From positions 2,542,001-2,606,000 of the forward strand of contig NZ_CP022188.1 in NCBI RefSeq assembly GCF_003111665.1: 64,000 nt of DNA, given 5' to 3'. The notes beneath the pieces are model-generated. The model saw only the letters and a program-made list of their open reading frames with translations, did no database searches and had not been told where the DNA came from. This document shows positions 35,767-46,211 of this stretch, piece by piece (the stretch's first letter is position 1; the number at the start of each line of letters is the position of its first letter). Source of the stretch: Parazoarcus communis. Its GTDB lineage: Bacteria; Pseudomonadota; Gammaproteobacteria; Burkholderiales; Rhodocyclaceae. The translations under genes and the position numbers were made by a program.

Positions 35767-36149
35767 TCGTCGTCGCGGCGCAATGCCGCGCGGTCGCGGG
35801 CCAGTTCGGCCAGGCTTGAGGCAAAAAGGCGCGAACCGCGCTTGAGCTCACGCGCGGCATTGCTTGCCGTCAGCAGCGCAGCGCCGATGCAGACAGTGGT
35901 GGCAATGCCCAAGGCTAGCAAGCGGTGTTCCTCCCAGAACAGCACGGTGAGAAATACCAGCAGGAATACGATGCCAAAGGCCAGCAGCAGCGCACACACC
36001 ACGAGATTGAGCACCAGGCCGCTGAGGCGCAGTTTTTCCTCCTGCACCTCGAGCGCGAGCAACTCAAGCCGGGTTTGCGCGGTCTCCAGTCCGTGATCCA
36101 GAAAGCCGCGCAGGCTGTCTGCAAGACGCGGTCTTCGTTTCTCGCTCAC
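35763..36149 (-). CDS. YqjE/phage-holin-family membrane protein
   Basis: A 128-residue protein with an amphipathic N-terminal helix (about 10-40) and two long transmembrane segments: LVLNLVVCALLLAFGIVFLL near 50 and LALGIATTVCIGAALLTA near 78. This is the layout of the YqjE/Phage_holin_3_6 family. In E. coli the yqjDEK genes respond to stationary phase or osmotic stress. Overlaps the YqjK-like gene by ATGA. Confidence 0.85.
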   Translation of the reverse strand: MSEKRRPRLADSLRGFLDHGLETAQTRLELLALEVQEEKLRLSGLVLNLVVCALLLAFGIVFLLVFLTVLFWEEHRLLALGIATTVCIGAALLTASNAARELKRGSRLFASSLAELARDRAALRRDDE

Positions 36150-36158
36150 TGCGCCGGT

Positions 36159-36470
36159 TTACCTGCGACCCGCCAGCAGGCCGAGCAAAAAGGCGACGCC
36201 CGCCGCTACACCAACGGATTCCCAGGGGTGGGCATGAACGTAGTCGTCGGTTGCGTGCGCTGCCTTCTTCGTCTTGTCGAGAACGGCTGCTTCTGCGTCG
36301 GCGATTCTGTCCTTGGCGTCAGACAGGCGGTCAGTGAGGCGACTGCGCACGTCGCCAATCTTGTCGCCCGCCTGCCCGGCCGTAAGCTTGAGCAACTCCT
36401 CGGCGTCGGATACCACCAATTTCAGGTCGGAAACGAGTTTTTCCCTTGAGGGATGAGTCGTGTCGGTCAT
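36159..36470 (-). CDS. DUF883 family protein (ElaB/YqjD-like)
   Basis: A 103-residue protein with a long charged helix (about 10-70) and one C-terminal transmembrane segment, SVGVAAGVAFLLGLLAGRR, preceded by the typical DDYVHAHPWE motif. ElaB/YqjD proteins are tail-anchored inner-membrane proteins reported to bind ribosomes in stationary phase in E. coli. First gene of the yqjD-E-K trio, nine bases before the next. The 267-base gap upstream (36471-36737) holds no gene. Confidence 0.88.
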   Translation of the reverse strand: MTDTTHPSREKLVSDLKLVVSDAEELLKLTAGQAGDKIGDVRSRLTDRLSDAKDRIADAEAAVLDKTKKAAHATDDYVHAHPWESVGVAAGVAFLLGLLAGRR

Positions 36471-36695
36471 TCTTGGCCTCCTTGCGAACTATGACGAATG
36501 CGCGGTTGCGCGGTGATGAGTCCACGCTATTCCGTTTCCGGCGAGTTAGCAAATTCATCGGGAATGGGATGTGTGCGTGATGTCACACGACATGCTGGTT
36601 CGTTCGCGCCCGAAGGCTGAGCGCCGTTTTTCAGTGCTACGGGGGCGGTGGCACGTGGGGTGTCTCGAAACCTTGTCCCGGCACCAGTGGTGAGT

Positions 36696-36719
36696 CCCCT
36701 GGGGGTGTTTCCCCGGGGG
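36696..36719. terminator. GC-rich hairpin at the 3' end of xth
   Basis: Nine-pair stem CCCCTGGGG / CCCCGGGGG (one G-T pair) with loop GTGTTT, 19 bases beyond the xth stop. It lacks a T-run, so intrinsic termination is uncertain. Confidence 0.35.
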
Positions 36720-36737
36720 GCTGCAGTACGTTCGGCG

Positions 36738-37520
36738 TCAGAGTACCCAGTCGTAGTCAACGGTGAGTGGCGCGTGGTCGCTGAAGCGCTCTTCCTTGTA
36801 TACCGCGGCGGCTTTGGCCTTTTCCGCAATACCGGAGGTTGCGATCTGGTAGTCGAGCCGCCAGCCCACGTTCTTGGCCCAGGCCTGCCCGCGGTTCGAC
36901 CACCACGTGTAGCAGGCCTCTCCGGCGTCCGGATACAGGCCGCGATAGACGTCTACCCAGCCCTGCTCGTCGAACAGCCGGCTGAGCCAGGCGCGCTCTT
37001 CCGGGAGAAAACCGGAATTCTTCTGATTACTCTTCCAGTTTTTCAGGTCGATCTCCTTGTGGGCGATGTTCCAGTCGCCGCAGATCACGACTTCGCGACC
37101 GCTTGCGCGCAGGGCAGCGAGGTGAGGCAGGAAGCGTTCCATGAATGAGAACTTGATCTGGAGCCGGTCTTCCGAACTGGAGCCCGAGGGAAGATACAAG
37201 GAGATGACCGAAAGGGCGCCGAAGTCGAGCTGCAGGTAGCGGCCTTCAGCGTCGATGTCGGCAATACCGAGGCCCTCCACGACGCGGTCCGGTGTGTGGC
37301 GGCTGTAAATGCCGACACCGCTGTAACCTTTCTTTTCGGCGCAGTGAAACCATCCATTGAGCGGGGCTGGATTCCGCATCTGGTCGCTCAGATCAGGCCC
37401 CTGAGCCTTCAGTTCCTGCAGACAGACGATGTCTGCGTCCTGTTTTGCGAGCCAATCGAGAAAACCTTTGCTGGTTGCAGAGCGGATGCCGTTGAGGTTG
37501 GCGGAGATGATGCGTAACAT
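36738..37520 (-). CDS. xth: exodeoxyribonuclease III
   Basis: Exonuclease III/AP endonuclease of 260 residues in base-excision repair. Motifs: [12 protein letters not shown] with the metal-associated Asn, CLQELKAQ with the catalytic Glu near 34, [21 protein letters not shown] near 150 and the terminal [12 protein letters not shown]. Start at 37520 gives the family N-terminus [11 protein letters not shown]. Divergent from pyrE with 40 bases between starts. Confidence 0.93.
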   Translation of the reverse strand: MLRIISANLNGIRSATSKGFLDWLAKQDADIVCLQELKAQGPDLSDQMRNPAPLNGWFHCAEKKGYSGVGIYSRHTPDRVVEGLGIADIDAEGRYLQLDFGALSVISLYLPSGSSSEDRLQIKFSFMERFLPHLAALRASGREVVICGDWNIAHKEIDLKNWKSNQKNSGFLPEERAWLSRLFDEQGWVDVYRGLYPDAGEACYTWWSNRGQAWAKNVGWRLDYQIATSGIAEKAKAAAVYKEERFSDHAPLTVDYDWVL

Positions 37521-37560
37521 GGGCAAACTTCCAGTCATGTTGCAATGCAGGATTCGAATC

Positions 37561-38208
37561 GTGGATTTTAGCCGGGAATTCATTGCCCTCGCCTGTGAAA
37601 AGGGCGTGCTGCGTTTTGGGTCGTTCGTGACCAAGGCGGGGCGTAACTCACCCTATTTTTTCAATGCCGGTCTGTTCGATGACGGTGTGTCGTTTCGTGC
37701 CCTGTGCGGATACTACGCACATGCGATTCGTGACACCGGCGTCGCTTGCGACATGTTGTTCGGTCCCGCGTACAAAGGTATCCCGCTGGTGGCGGGTACG
37801 GCGATCCGGCTCGCAGAAGAAGGCGTGGGTCTGCCGTTTGCGTTCAATCGCAAGGAGGCCAAGGACCACGGCGAGGGGGGCACGCTCATCGGCGCGCCGC
37901 TGGCCGGACGCGTCCTGATTCTCGACGATGTGATTTCGGCGGGTACGTCGGTGCGTGAGTCTGTCGAGATCATTCGTGCTGCCGGTGCCACGCCGGCCGG
38001 GGTCGTGATCGCGCTTGACCGCATGGAGCGCGGCAAGGGCGCGCTGTCTGCTGTGCAGGAAGTGCAGGAGAACTTCGGCATCCCCGTGATTGCGGTAGCG
38101 ACACTCGATGACCTCATCGGCTATCTGGCCGACAGCCCCGACCTCGCTGCAAACCTCGATGCGGTCAAGGCCTACCGGGAAGCGTATGGCGTCGGTTCGG
38201 CTCGTTGA
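37561..38208 (+). CDS. pyrE: orotate phosphoribosyltransferase
   Basis: Fifth step of de novo pyrimidine synthesis, orotate plus PRPP to OMP; 215 residues. Begins [20 protein letters not shown]; the PRPP motif [14 protein letters not shown] is near 117, and [16 protein letters not shown] near 25 is the orotate loop. GTG 37561 matches the usual family length; ATG 37537 would add eight residues. The end overlaps the next gene by 23 bases. Confidence 0.93.
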   Translation: MDFSREFIALACEKGVLRFGSFVTKAGRNSPYFFNAGLFDDGVSFRALCGYYAHAIRDTGVACDMLFGPAYKGIPLVAGTAIRLAEEGVGLPFAFNRKEAKDHGEGGTLIGAPLAGRVLILDDVISAGTSVRESVEIIRAAGATPAGVVIALDRMERGKGALSAVQEVQENFGIPVIAVATLDDLIGYLADSPDLAANLDAVKAYREAYGVGSAR

Positions 38209-38815
38209 GCTTGCGCTTCTGACCGCGCTGGCCGCGCCTTTGGCTGCGGCGGCGCAGGGACGCACTATTTTCTGCTGTGACGTGGGCGGTAGCCCCGTGT
38301 GCGGGGATATCCTTCCGGCCGCATGTTACGGACGAGGTTACCGTGAGCTCAGCACGAGCGGCACGCTGCGGCGTTACGTACCTCCGCCGCTGACGGCAGA
38401 AGAGATTGCCCAGCGCGACGAGGACGCGCGTCGTCGCAAGGAGGCAGAGGCCATTGCGCTCAAGCAGCGACGCCTGGATCAGGCTTTGCTTGAAACCTAT
38501 CCCAGCGTCAACGCGATTTCCGACCGTCGTGAACGGGCGCTGGCGGACATGGATCGCACGATTGCGGATTTGCGTGTGCGGGAGAAGGCGCTGCTTGCGC
38601 GCAAGGCGCGGTTCGCGCAGGAGGCCGAGTTCTACCGCGGCCAGAGCGTGCCGGCAGACCTCGCAGAGGATCAGCACAACGTCGATGGCGAGATTGCTGC
38701 CCAGCGCTCGATCATCGAGGCCAAGCTGCGCGAACGTGAGTCTCTCCGTCTGCGCTTCGAGGAAGATCGTCGTCGCTACCTTGAGTTGACGGCCCCTGCA
38801 TCCCGCCCGCGCTGA
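38186..38815 (+). CDS. secreted coiled-coil protein of unknown function
   Basis: A 209-residue protein with a signal peptide ([20 protein letters not shown], cleavage near 26), then a short Cys-rich segment [20 protein letters not shown], and from about residue 75 to the end a long charged helix with R/E/L heptads ([16 protein letters not shown], later [19 protein letters not shown]). Four cysteines close to the mature N-terminus could form disulfides. It overlaps pyrE by 23 bases, which argues for co-transcription. I do not recognise a named family beyond DUF4124-like features. Confidence 0.6.
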   Translation: MASVRLVELALLTALAAPLAAAAQGRTIFCCDVGGSPVCGDILPAACYGRGYRELSTSGTLRRYVPPPLTAEEIAQRDEDARRRKEAEAIALKQRRLDQALLETYPSVNAISDRRERALADMDRTIADLRVREKALLARKARFAQEAEFYRGQSVPADLAEDQHNVDGEIAAQRSIIEAKLRERESLRLRFEEDRRRYLELTAPASRPR

Positions 38816-38846
38816 CATTGCGCGGATTGCGCCCACGGAGATCCAG

Positions 38847-40922
38847 ATGAACGCCATCGAGCCCAAGGTGGTGAAAGCCGCCTGTCCACATGATTGCCCG
38901 GATACCTGCGCGATGGAGATCACCGTCGAACAGGGCAGGGCAGTGCGCGTTCGCGGTGCAGAGAAGATGCCGTTCACCAATGGCTCGCTGTGCACCAAGG
39001 TGTCGCACTATCTGGAACGGGTGTATTCCGACCAGCGCCTGCTGTATCCGATGAAACGTATCGGGCGCAAGGGGGAGGGGCGTTTTGAGCGCATCACCTG
39101 GGATGAAGCCCTGGATACCATTGCCGCGAAGTTCCGCGAGATCGCCGCCGACGATCCGCGCGCGATCCTGCCCTACAGTTACGCAGGCACCATGGGGCTG
39201 GTGCAGGGCGAGAGCATGGACCGTCGCTTCTTCCACCGTCTTGGCGCCTCGCTGCTCGATCGCACCATCTGCGCCTCGGCCGGCGCCGCTGGCTGGAAGG
39301 CGACGGTCGGTGCGGCCGTAGGGGCCGATCCCGAAGCACTGGTCGATGCCAGGCTGATCCTGATCTGGGGTGGCAACCCGGTGGTGTCTAACCTCCATGG
39401 CTGGCGTTACATGCAGGAGGCCAAGCGGCGTGGTGCGCGTTTGATCTGCATCGACCCCCGCCGCACCGATACCGCGAAAAAGTGTCATCAGCATATCGCG
39501 CCCCTGCCCGGAACGGACGGCGCACTGGCGCTGGCAATGATGCAGATGCTGATCGCCGAGGACCTGCTCGACCACGACTACATTGCGCAGCACACGATTG
39601 GCTTTGATGCGCTGGCTGAGCGTGTTCGTGAACATACGCCCGAATGGGCGGCGTCCGTCACTGGTCTGGATGCGGAGGTGATCCGCAGCCTTGCGCGCGA
39701 ATATGGGCGCGCGCAGCCGTCAATGATTCGTCTCAACTATGGTCTGAACCGCTGCGCGGGGGCTGGCATGGCGGTGCGCAACATCGCCTGTCTTCCCGCC
39801 CTGACCGGCGCCTGGCGACATGCTGCGGGCGGGGCGCTGCTCTCCGTTTCCGGAAACTTTCCCAAGGATGTGCGCGCCCTGGCGCGGCCTGACCTGTATC
39901 CGGATGCAAAGCGCTTTCCGCCGCGCACGATCAACATGTCGAATATTGGCGAGGCCCTGCTCAAGGCTGGCGAGCCGCCTGTCCGGGCCATCTACGTCTA
40001 CAACTCGAACCCGGTGGCGGTTGCGCCCAACAGCAATGAAGTACGGGCGGGTTTTGCGCGTGAGGACTTGTTCTGTGTGGTGCACGAGCTGTTCCAGACC
40101 GACACGGCCGACTACGCCGATATCCTGCTGCCCGCCACCAGCCAGCTCGAACACCGTGATGTGCATGCCAGCTACGGACACGCTTACGCAGTGTCCAACG
40201 AGCCTGCGATTGCGCCGCTGGGGGAGGCGAAGCCGAACACTGAGGTGTTTCGCCTGCTGGCGGCGCGGATGGGGTTCTCCGAAGCGCTGTTTTCCGAAAC
40301 CGACGACGAGCTTGCGTCCCAGGCCTTCAATCGCGACGATCCGCGCGCATTCGGGGTGACGCCGGAAGCGCTGAAAGCACAAGGCTGGGTCAGGTTGAAT
40401 CTGCCGCGCCCCAGTGTGCCGTATGCTCAGGGCGCCTTCAGGACGCCATCGGGCAAGTGCGAGTTTTACGCCGAGACGCTTGCAGCGCAGGGGCATGACC
40501 CGCTGCCGGCCTGGACGCCGCCGGCGGAGTCCGTGTCGAGCAATCCAGCGCTCGCCCAACGCTACCCGCTGGCATTGATTACACCGCCGGCCCGCAATTT
40601 CCTGAATACCAGTTTTGCCAATCTGCCCCGCTTCGTGCAGCAGGAAGGCTCGCCGAAGCTCGAGATTCATCCGCAGGATGCCGCGAAGCGCGCTATCAGC
40701 GATGGAGACCGGGTGCGCATCCGCAATGATCGTGGTGCCTTTCACGCCCGCGCAGTGGTCACCGAGGACATCCGTGCCGGTGTCGTCGTGAGTCCGTCCG
40801 TGTGGTGGCAGAAGCTCTCTGGCGATGGAGAGAACGCAAATGCGGTGACCTCGTCGGCACTGACCGACATGGGAGGCGGGCCGATTTTTTACGATTGTCT
40901 GGTTGAGGTCTTGCCTGTATGA
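38847..40922 (+). CDS. molybdopterin-dependent oxidoreductase (DMSO-reductase superfamily)
   Basis: A 691-residue protein with an N-terminal 4Fe-4S site (CPHDCPDTC near 13, fourth Cys in GSLCTK near 50), the catalytic-subunit fold (ITWDEALDTIAAKF; WGGNPVVSNLH near 180; YNSNPVAVAPNS near 390) and a C-terminal molybdopterin dinucleotide-binding domain (ISDGDRVRIRND near 615). No Tat signal is visible, so it is probably cytoplasmic. Substrate is unknown; assimilatory nitrate reductase or formate dehydrogenase identity is not supported by its neighbours. The sirtuin gene overlaps its stop by ATGA. Confidence 0.85.
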   Translation: MNAIEPKVVKAACPHDCPDTCAMEITVEQGRAVRVRGAEKMPFTNGSLCTKVSHYLERVYSDQRLLYPMKRIGRKGEGRFERITWDEALDTIAAKFREIAADDPRAILPYSYAGTMGLVQGESMDRRFFHRLGASLLDRTICASAGAAGWKATVGAAVGADPEALVDARLILIWGGNPVVSNLHGWRYMQEAKRRGARLICIDPRRTDTAKKCHQHIAPLPGTDGALALAMMQMLIAEDLLDHDYIAQHTIGFDALAERVREHTPEWAASVTGLDAEVIRSLAREYGRAQPSMIRLNYGLNRCAGAGMAVRNIACLPALTGAWRHAAGGALLSVSGNFPKDVRALARPDLYPDAKRFPPRTINMSNIGEALLKAGEPPVRAIYVYNSNPVAVAPNSNEVRAGFAREDLFCVVHELFQTDTADYADILLPATSQLEHRDVHASYGHAYAVSNEPAIAPLGEAKPNTEVFRLLAARMGFSEALFSETDDELASQAFNRDDPRAFGVTPEALKAQGWVRLNLPRPSVPYAQGAFRTPSGKCEFYAETLAAQGHDPLPAWTPPAESVSSNPALAQRYPLALITPPARNFLNTSFANLPRFVQQEGSPKLEIHPQDAAKRAISDGDRVRIRNDRGAFHARAVVTEDIRAGVVVSPSVWWQKLSGDGENANAVTSSALTDMGGGPIFYDCLVEVLPV

Positions 40923-41701
40923 CGGTTTCGTCAAGCACGAATGCTGATATTGATGCGGTTGCAGCGCTGCTGAAGCGCGCCGAGCGCGTGTTGTTCATTA
41001 CCGGGGCGGGCATTTCCGCCGACTCCGGACTCCCCACTTATCGTGGCATCGGCGGCTTGTATCATGAGCGTCTGACGGCCGAAGGGCTGACGATCGAAGA
41101 AGCGCTTTCGGGCGAAATGATGGCGCAACGACCGGATATCTCCTGGCGTTACATCGGGGAGATCGAATCCAATTGCAGAGGTGCGAAGCCGAGTGCGGCG
41201 CACTTGCGCATTGCCGACCTCGAGGCCGAAAAGCCGGGTGTCTGGGTGCTGACGCAGAATGTCGATGGATTGCACCGCATGGCCGGATCGGAGAAGGTGA
41301 TCCAGATCCACGGCACGGTGCATCACCTGCGCTGCACCGAGTGTCCGCATCAGCGCAGCGTGCACGATTTTGCCGGGCTTGATCTGCCGCCCGCGTGTCC
41401 TGTGTGCGGTGGCGTGCTGCGTCCGGATATCGTGCTGTTCGGCGAGATGTTGCCGCAAAAGGGGCTGGATCAGCTCACCCATGTGCTCGAGTCGGGGGTC
41501 GATCTGATCGTATCCATCGGTACCACAAGTGTCTTTCCGTATATCTCCGGCCCGGTGTGGTGGGCGCAGCAGAACAGGATTCCATCGGTTGAGATCAATC
41601 CGGGTGACACCGAGGTCAGCGATATTGTCGACTACCGCCTGCGCATGGGCGCTGCGGACGCAATGACGCAATTGTGGGCGCGCATGCACGAACTGCCCTG
41701 A
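40919..41701 (+). CDS. NAD-dependent sirtuin deacylase
   Basis: Sir2-family protein of 260 residues: NAD-binding [17 protein letters not shown] (27-43), TQNVDGLH (112-119), catalytic H131 in IQIHGTVHH, and a zinc ribbon C139xxC142 / C160xxC163. It should remove acetyl or other acyl groups from protein lysines. Translationally coupled to the molybdopterin oxidoreductase, which suggests a functional link such as control of that enzyme, though this is inference. A strong hairpin follows its stop. Confidence 0.9.
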   Translation: MTVSSSTNADIDAVAALLKRAERVLFITGAGISADSGLPTYRGIGGLYHERLTAEGLTIEEALSGEMMAQRPDISWRYIGEIESNCRGAKPSAAHLRIADLEAEKPGVWVLTQNVDGLHRMAGSEKVIQIHGTVHHLRCTECPHQRSVHDFAGLDLPPACPVCGGVLRPDIVLFGEMLPQKGLDQLTHVLESGVDLIVSIGTTSVFPYISGPVWWAQQNRIPSVEINPGDTEVSDIVDYRLRMGAADAMTQLWARMHELP

Positions 41702-41725
41702 TCGCGACGCGATCAGGGCACAAAG

Positions 41726-41750
41726 GAAAGGGCGCCACTGGCGCCCTTTC
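41726..41750. terminator. bidirectional intrinsic terminator
   Basis: Perfect 11-bp stem GAAAGGGCGCC / GGCGCCCTTTC with a three-base loop ACT, followed by TTGTT. It lies between the convergent sirtuin and FAD/Fe-S oxidoreductase genes and can serve both. Confidence 0.8.
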
Positions 41751-41772
41751 TTGTTGCTGCGGTTGCTACTAC

Positions 41773-44700
41773 TTACAGCAGCACGCGCTCAATGCCGCCG
41801 TTATTGGCTTTTGCGACGTAATCGGGCAGCCAGTTCTCTCCCAGCAGGTGCTTTGCGAGTTCGACCACGATGTAGTCGGGCTCGATGCCGCCGGCGTCGT
41901 CGGCGTAACGGCTCAGCCCCTGCAGGCAGCTGGGGCAGGAGGTGAGGATCTTGGTCGGGGCGTTGGGGCTGGCTTCCTGCATCAGCGCCACACCCTTTTC
42001 GATCTCCTCCTGCTTGCGGAAGCGCACCTGGGTGGAAATGTCCGGACGTGCAACCGCCAGGGTGCCCGACTCGCCGCAGCAGCGGTCCGACAGGTCCACC
42101 CGTGTCCCCATCAGCTCGTTGGCCACCTTGATGCCGGAATGCACCTTCATCGGGGTGTGGCAGGGCTCGTGATACATGTAGTTCACGCCCTGCACACCTT
42201 CGAGCTTCACGCCCTTTTCCATCAGGTACTCATGGATGTCGAGCAGGCGGCAGCCGGGGAAGATCTTCTCGAACTCGTACTTCTGCAGCTGATCCATGCA
42301 GGTGCCGCAGGACACGATCACCGTCTTGATGTCGAGATAGTTCAGCGTGTTGGCGACGCGGTGGAAGAGCACCCGGTTGTCGGTGGTGATCTTCTGCCCC
42401 TTGTCTTCCTCGCCGGCGGCCGTCTGCGGATAGCCGCAGCACAGGTAGCCCGGCGGCAGCACGGTCTGCGTGCCGACGTGGTAGAGCATGGCCTGGGTGG
42501 CCAGGCCGACCTGGCTGAACAGGCGCTCCGAGCCACAGCCGGGGAAGTAGAACACGGCGTCGGTATCGTTACTGCCCTTTTGCGGGTCGCGAATCACCGG
42601 GATGACCTTGTCGTCCTCGATGTCGAGCAGGGCGCGGGAGGTCTTCTTCGGCAGATTGCCGGGCATCGGCTTATTGATGAAGTGAATCACCTGCGCCTTG
42701 ATCGGGGCCTTGTGCAGCGTGGCTGGCGGCGCCTTCACCTGGGACTGGATGAGGCCGAAGCGTTTGCCCATTGTGTAGGCGAAACGCTGCGCCTTGTAGC
42801 CCCATTCGATCATGCCGGTGCGGATCACCTTGATCGTGGCCGGGTCCTTGACGGTAAGGAAGGCCATCGCCGCGGCCTTGCCGGGATTGAAGGACTTCTT
42901 GCCCTGCTTGCGCAGCAGGTTGCGCATCTTGATCGAGACGTCGCCGAAGTCGATGTCGACCGGGCACGGCTTTTCGCACTTGTGGCATACGGTGCAATGG
43001 TCGGCCACATCCTCGAACTCGGCCCAGTGTGCCAGCGATACGCCGCGCCGTGTCTGCTCTTCGTAAAGCATGGCCTCGATCAGCAGCGAGGTGCTGAGCA
43101 CCTTGTTGCGCGGGCTGTAGAGCAGGTTGGCGCGCGGCACATGAGTCGAGCACACCGGCTTGCACTTGCCGCAACGCAGGCAGTCCTTGATATCGTGCGC
43201 AATCTCGCCGATCTCGGTCTGCTCCATGATCAGCGATTCGTGGCCCATCAGGTTGAAGCTGGGCGTGTAGGCATTGTCGAGGTTGCCGCCCCGCATCAGC
43301 TTGCCACGGTTGAAGCGACCCTCGGGGTCCACTCTGGACTTGTAGTCCCAGAAGGAGGCCATCTCCGCGTCAGTCAGATAGTCGAGCTTGGTGATGCCGA
43401 TGCCGTGCTCGCCGGAAATCACGCCATCAAGCGAGCGCGCCAGCGCCATGATGCGATCGACCGCGCGATTGGCGGTCTGCAGCATGTCGTAGTTATCGGA
43501 GTTGACCGGAAGGTTGGTGTGCACGTTGCCGTCGCCGGCGTGCATGTGCAGCGCCACAAAGACGCGCCCGCGCAGCACCTGCGCATGCAGCGCCTCGATC
43601 CGCTCGAGCACCGGGGCGAAGATCGTGCCGTCGAAGATCTTGTTCAGACGCGGCTTGATCTCGGTCTTCCACGACACCCGGATGGAGTAATCCTGAAGGC
43701 GATGGAAGAGCGTGGGGTTTGCTGCACGATTGCTCAGTTCACCGGCTTGAATGCCGTAGGTGGCGAACTGGCTCTCAGCCTCGGCCAGCGGCATGTCAAG
43801 GTTGTCCAGCAGCCATTCCCAGCGCCGGCGCACGGCCCCGACGTAGTTGAGGGCAGCTTCGCGGCGGTCACCAATCAGCTCATCTGCGGCAAGGTTCGCA
43901 TCGCCCTGATCCAGTGGCAGATCGCCACGCAGAAATTCGGCAAGGGTGTCGCACAACTCAAGCTTGTTGCGGGTGGACAACTCGATGTTGATGCGCTCGA
44001 TGCCGTCACAGTAGTCGCCCATGCGTGGCAGCGGGATGACCACGTCTTCGTTGATCTTGAAGGCGTTCGTATGGCGGGAGATGGCTGCCGTGCGTGAGCG
44101 CTCCAGCCAGAAGCGCTTGCGCTGCTCGGGCGAGACCGCAATGAAGCCTTCTGCACCGCGGGTGTTGGTCATGCGCACCACGTCGGAGGCGGCGGTCATC
44201 ACCGCGTTCTCGTCGAAGCCGACGATGTCACCGATCAGCACCATCTTCGGGCGGCCGTGGCGTTTGGCCTTGGTGGTGTAGCCCACCGCCTTCACATAGC
44301 GCTCGTCGAGGTGCTCGAGCCCCGCCAGCAGCACACCGGCGGCATTGCCGGCGCCACCCGGCTTGAAGTAGTCGGTGATCTCGACGATGGCTGGCACGGC
44401 TTCGCGAACCTGGCCGAAAAACTCGAGACAGACGGTGCGGGTGACCGGCGGCATCTTGTGCAGCACCCAGCGCGAGGCCACGATCAGGCCGTCCGTGCCT
44501 TCCTTCTGCACGCCCGGAATGCCGCCGAGAAATTTGTCGGTGACGTCCTTGCCCAGTCCGTCCTTGCGGCAGTGTGCGCCGGGCATGGAGAGCACTTCTT
44601 CTCCGAGGGGCGCGTAAGTGAAGCCATCGAAGCGGCGCAGGCGGAACCGTGCAATGTGCTGCTCGTGGATCTTGCCGAAATTGTGGTCGAGACGCTCGAC

Positions 44701-45642
44701 CTCGAGCCAGTTGCCGTCCGGCGTGACCATCTTCCACCACGCCAGGTTGTCGAGTGCAGTGCCCCACAGCACGGCCTTCTTGCCGCCGGCGTTCATGGCG
44801 ATGTTGCCGCCCACACAGGATGCGCTGGCCGAGGTGGGGTCGACGGCGAACACGCGGCCGGCCAGGCTTGCTGCCTCCGACACGCGATCGGTGACAACGC
44901 CGGCGCCGGTGCGAATGGTCGCGTAGGGGGAGTCCATCGGCTTGCCGTCGGCGTCGGGCAGAACCATCTCTTCCACAGCGCCGATGGTGATCAGCTTCTC
45001 GGTGTTGATCACCACCGAATTCGCGTCGAGGGGTACGGCTCCGCCGGTATAGCCGGTGCCGCCGCCGCGCGGGATGATGGTCATGCCGAGTTCGATACAG
45101 GCGCGTACCAGCGGTGCCATTTCCTCTTCGGTGTCGGGGTAGAGGACGACGAAGGGGTACTCGACGCGCCAGTCAGTTGCGTCGGTGACGTGCGATACGC
45201 GGGCGTGCCCGTCGAAACAGACGTTGTCGCGCGCAGTGTGACGCGTGAGCGTCTTCAGCGCAGCCTTGCGCTTGCGCGCAGTGACATCGAACCAGCGCTC
45301 GAAATCGGCAACGGCCTGACGCGCGCGGGCAATCAGCAGTGCGACGCGGTCGTTACCCTGCCGGCGCTTCTCCACCTCATTGACCCGGTGGTCGAGGGCG
45401 TTGATCAGCGCCTCGCGCCGCTCGCGGCTGGCGAGCAGGTCGTCTTCAAGGTAAGGGTTGCGGCGAACCACCCAGATGTCGCCGAGGACTTCGTACAGCA
45501 TTCGCGCCGAACGGCCGGTAACCCGCTCTGCACGCAATTCGTCGAGAACGGACCACGCGTCTGCACCGAGCAGGCGGGTCACGATCTCGCGGTCGGAGAA
45601 CGAAGTGTAGTTGTACGGAATTTCTCGCAGGCGTTGGGTCAT
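41773..45642 (-). CDS. FAD/FMN- and Fe-S-containing D-2-hydroxyacid dehydrogenase-like fusion (DUF3683)
   Basis: A 1289-residue fusion. An N-terminal DUF3683 domain (about 1-130) precedes a GlcD-like FAD-binding domain with [16 protein letters not shown] near 190 and its C-terminal cap ([14 protein letters not shown] near 700). Two 4Fe-4S motifs follow, [11 protein letters not shown] near 820 and [13 protein letters not shown] near 895, then two CCG heterodisulfide-type motifs (CCGYPQTA near 1067, CCGESG near 1190). Such proteins oxidise D-lactate, glycolate or similar acids and pass electrons to the quinone pool. Substrate is inferred only at class level. Stands alone between convergent and divergent neighbours. 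Confidence 0.85.
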   Translation of the reverse strand: MTQRLREIPYNYTSFSDREIVTRLLGADAWSVLDELRAERVTGRSARMLYEVLGDIWVVRRNPYLEDDLLASRERREALINALDHRVNEVEKRRQGNDRVALLIARARQAVADFERWFDVTARKRKAALKTLTRHTARDNVCFDGHARVSHVTDATDWRVEYPFVVLYPDTEEEMAPLVRACIELGMTIIPRGGGTGYTGGAVPLDANSVVINTEKLITIGAVEEMVLPDADGKPMDSPYATIRTGAGVVTDRVSEAASLAGRVFAVDPTSASASCVGGNIAMNAGGKKAVLWGTALDNLAWWKMVTPDGNWLEVERLDHNFGKIHEQHIARFRLRRFDGFTYAPLGEEVLSMPGAHCRKDGLGKDVTDKFLGGIPGVQKEGTDGLIVASRWVLHKMPPVTRTVCLEFFGQVREAVPAIVEITDYFKPGGAGNAAGVLLAGLEHLDERYVKAVGYTTKAKRHGRPKMVLIGDIVGFDENAVMTAASDVVRMTNTRGAEGFIAVSPEQRKRFWLERSRTAAISRHTNAFKINEDVVIPLPRMGDYCDGIERINIELSTRNKLELCDTLAEFLRGDLPLDQGDANLAADELIGDRREAALNYVGAVRRRWEWLLDNLDMPLAEAESQFATYGIQAGELSNRAANPTLFHRLQDYSIRVSWKTEIKPRLNKIFDGTIFAPVLERIEALHAQVLRGRVFVALHMHAGDGNVHTNLPVNSDNYDMLQTANRAVDRIMALARSLDGVISGEHGIGITKLDYLTDAEMASFWDYKSRVDPEGRFNRGKLMRGGNLDNAYTPSFNLMGHESLIMEQTEIGEIAHDIKDCLRCGKCKPVCSTHVPRANLLYSPRNKVLSTSLLIEAMLYEEQTRRGVSLAHWAEFEDVADHCTVCHKCEKPCPVDIDFGDVSIKMRNLLRKQGKKSFNPGKAAAMAFLTVKDPATIKVIRTGMIEWGYKAQRFAYTMGKRFGLIQSQVKAPPATLHKAPIKAQVIHFINKPMPGNLPKKTSRALLDIEDDKVIPVIRDPQKGSNDTDAVFYFPGCGSERLFSQVGLATQAMLYHVGTQTVLPPGYLCCGYPQTAAGEEDKGQKITTDNRVLFHRVANTLNYLDIKTVIVSCGTCMDQLQKYEFEKIFPGCRLLDIHEYLMEKGVKLEGVQGVNYMYHEPCHTPMKVHSGIKVANELMGTRVDLSDRCCGESGTLAVARPDISTQVRFRKQEEIEKGVALMQEASPNAPTKILTSCPSCLQGLSRYADDAGGIEPDYIVVELAKHLLGENWLPDYVAKANNGGIERVLL

Positions 45643-45810
45643 TAGTGCACCGAGGTGGCTGCTGCAGGGGAACCTGCGATTTTAACGAACCGCAGTGCAA
45701 CATGCATCAAAAAACAAGACCTTATGCGAAGTGTGGAATCAGACACTGCGCTACAGGGGTGGACGCCACGGGTAACGAAGGGTTCCGGCAAGGCCGGTGT
45801 TTCAAGCCCT

Positions 45811-46164
45811 TCAGGCGACGGCGGCGGTGATCGCGATTTCGACCCGCCAGCCGGGTTGCGCCAGCGCAACGACCTGGAGGCAGGCGCGGGAAGGGGCGGT
45901 GCCCGCCGGCACCCAGGCATCCCACGCCGCGTTCATGCCGGCATAGTCGGCCATGTCGGTGAGGTAGATGCTTGCGCTGAGGATGCGAGAGGTACTGCTG
46001 CCGATGTCCTCGAGCTGTCGTGCCAGGCTGTCGAGGATCTCCTGGGTCTGGCTGCCGATGTCGCCATCGACCGAGGTCGGGACTTCGACAATGTAGGCGA
46101 CACCGTTGTGAACCACGGAGTCGGAGTAACGGGCAGTTGTGCCCTTGCGCTGTATCGATTGCAT
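45811..46164 (-). CDS. RidA/YjgF-family protein
   Basis: A 117-residue protein of the RidA family, which hydrolyses reactive enamine/imine intermediates released by PLP enzymes. Seen: ARYSDSVVHNGVAYIVEV near the start, QTQEILDSLARQLEDIGSS near 45, and ILSASIYLTDMADYAGMNA. It belongs to the subgroup of about 115 residues; the catalytic Arg of classical RidA is expected in the segment APSRACLQV near 95. Start at 46164 fits family length; 47 bases downstream of yqaA in the same direction. Confidence 0.85.
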   Translation of the reverse strand: MQSIQRKGTTARYSDSVVHNGVAYIVEVPTSVDGDIGSQTQEILDSLARQLEDIGSSTSRILSASIYLTDMADYAGMNAAWDAWVPAGTAPSRACLQVVALAQPGWRVEIAITAAVA

Positions 46165-46211
46165 GAGAAGGCCGGATGAGATCGCAAGGCGCACGATTAT
46201 ACCGCCCGTAC

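Noticed and set aside
41674..44097. Long plus-strand open frame (807 codons) opposite the FAD/Fe-S oxidoreductase
   Set aside because: Antisense shadow of a high-GC gene: the minus strand encodes a full multi-domain protein with intact motifs, while the plus frame shows no domain.
44257..45645. Plus-strand open frame of 462 codons
   Set aside because: Shadow of the FAD-binding domain of the minus-strand oxidoreductase; no motif of its own.
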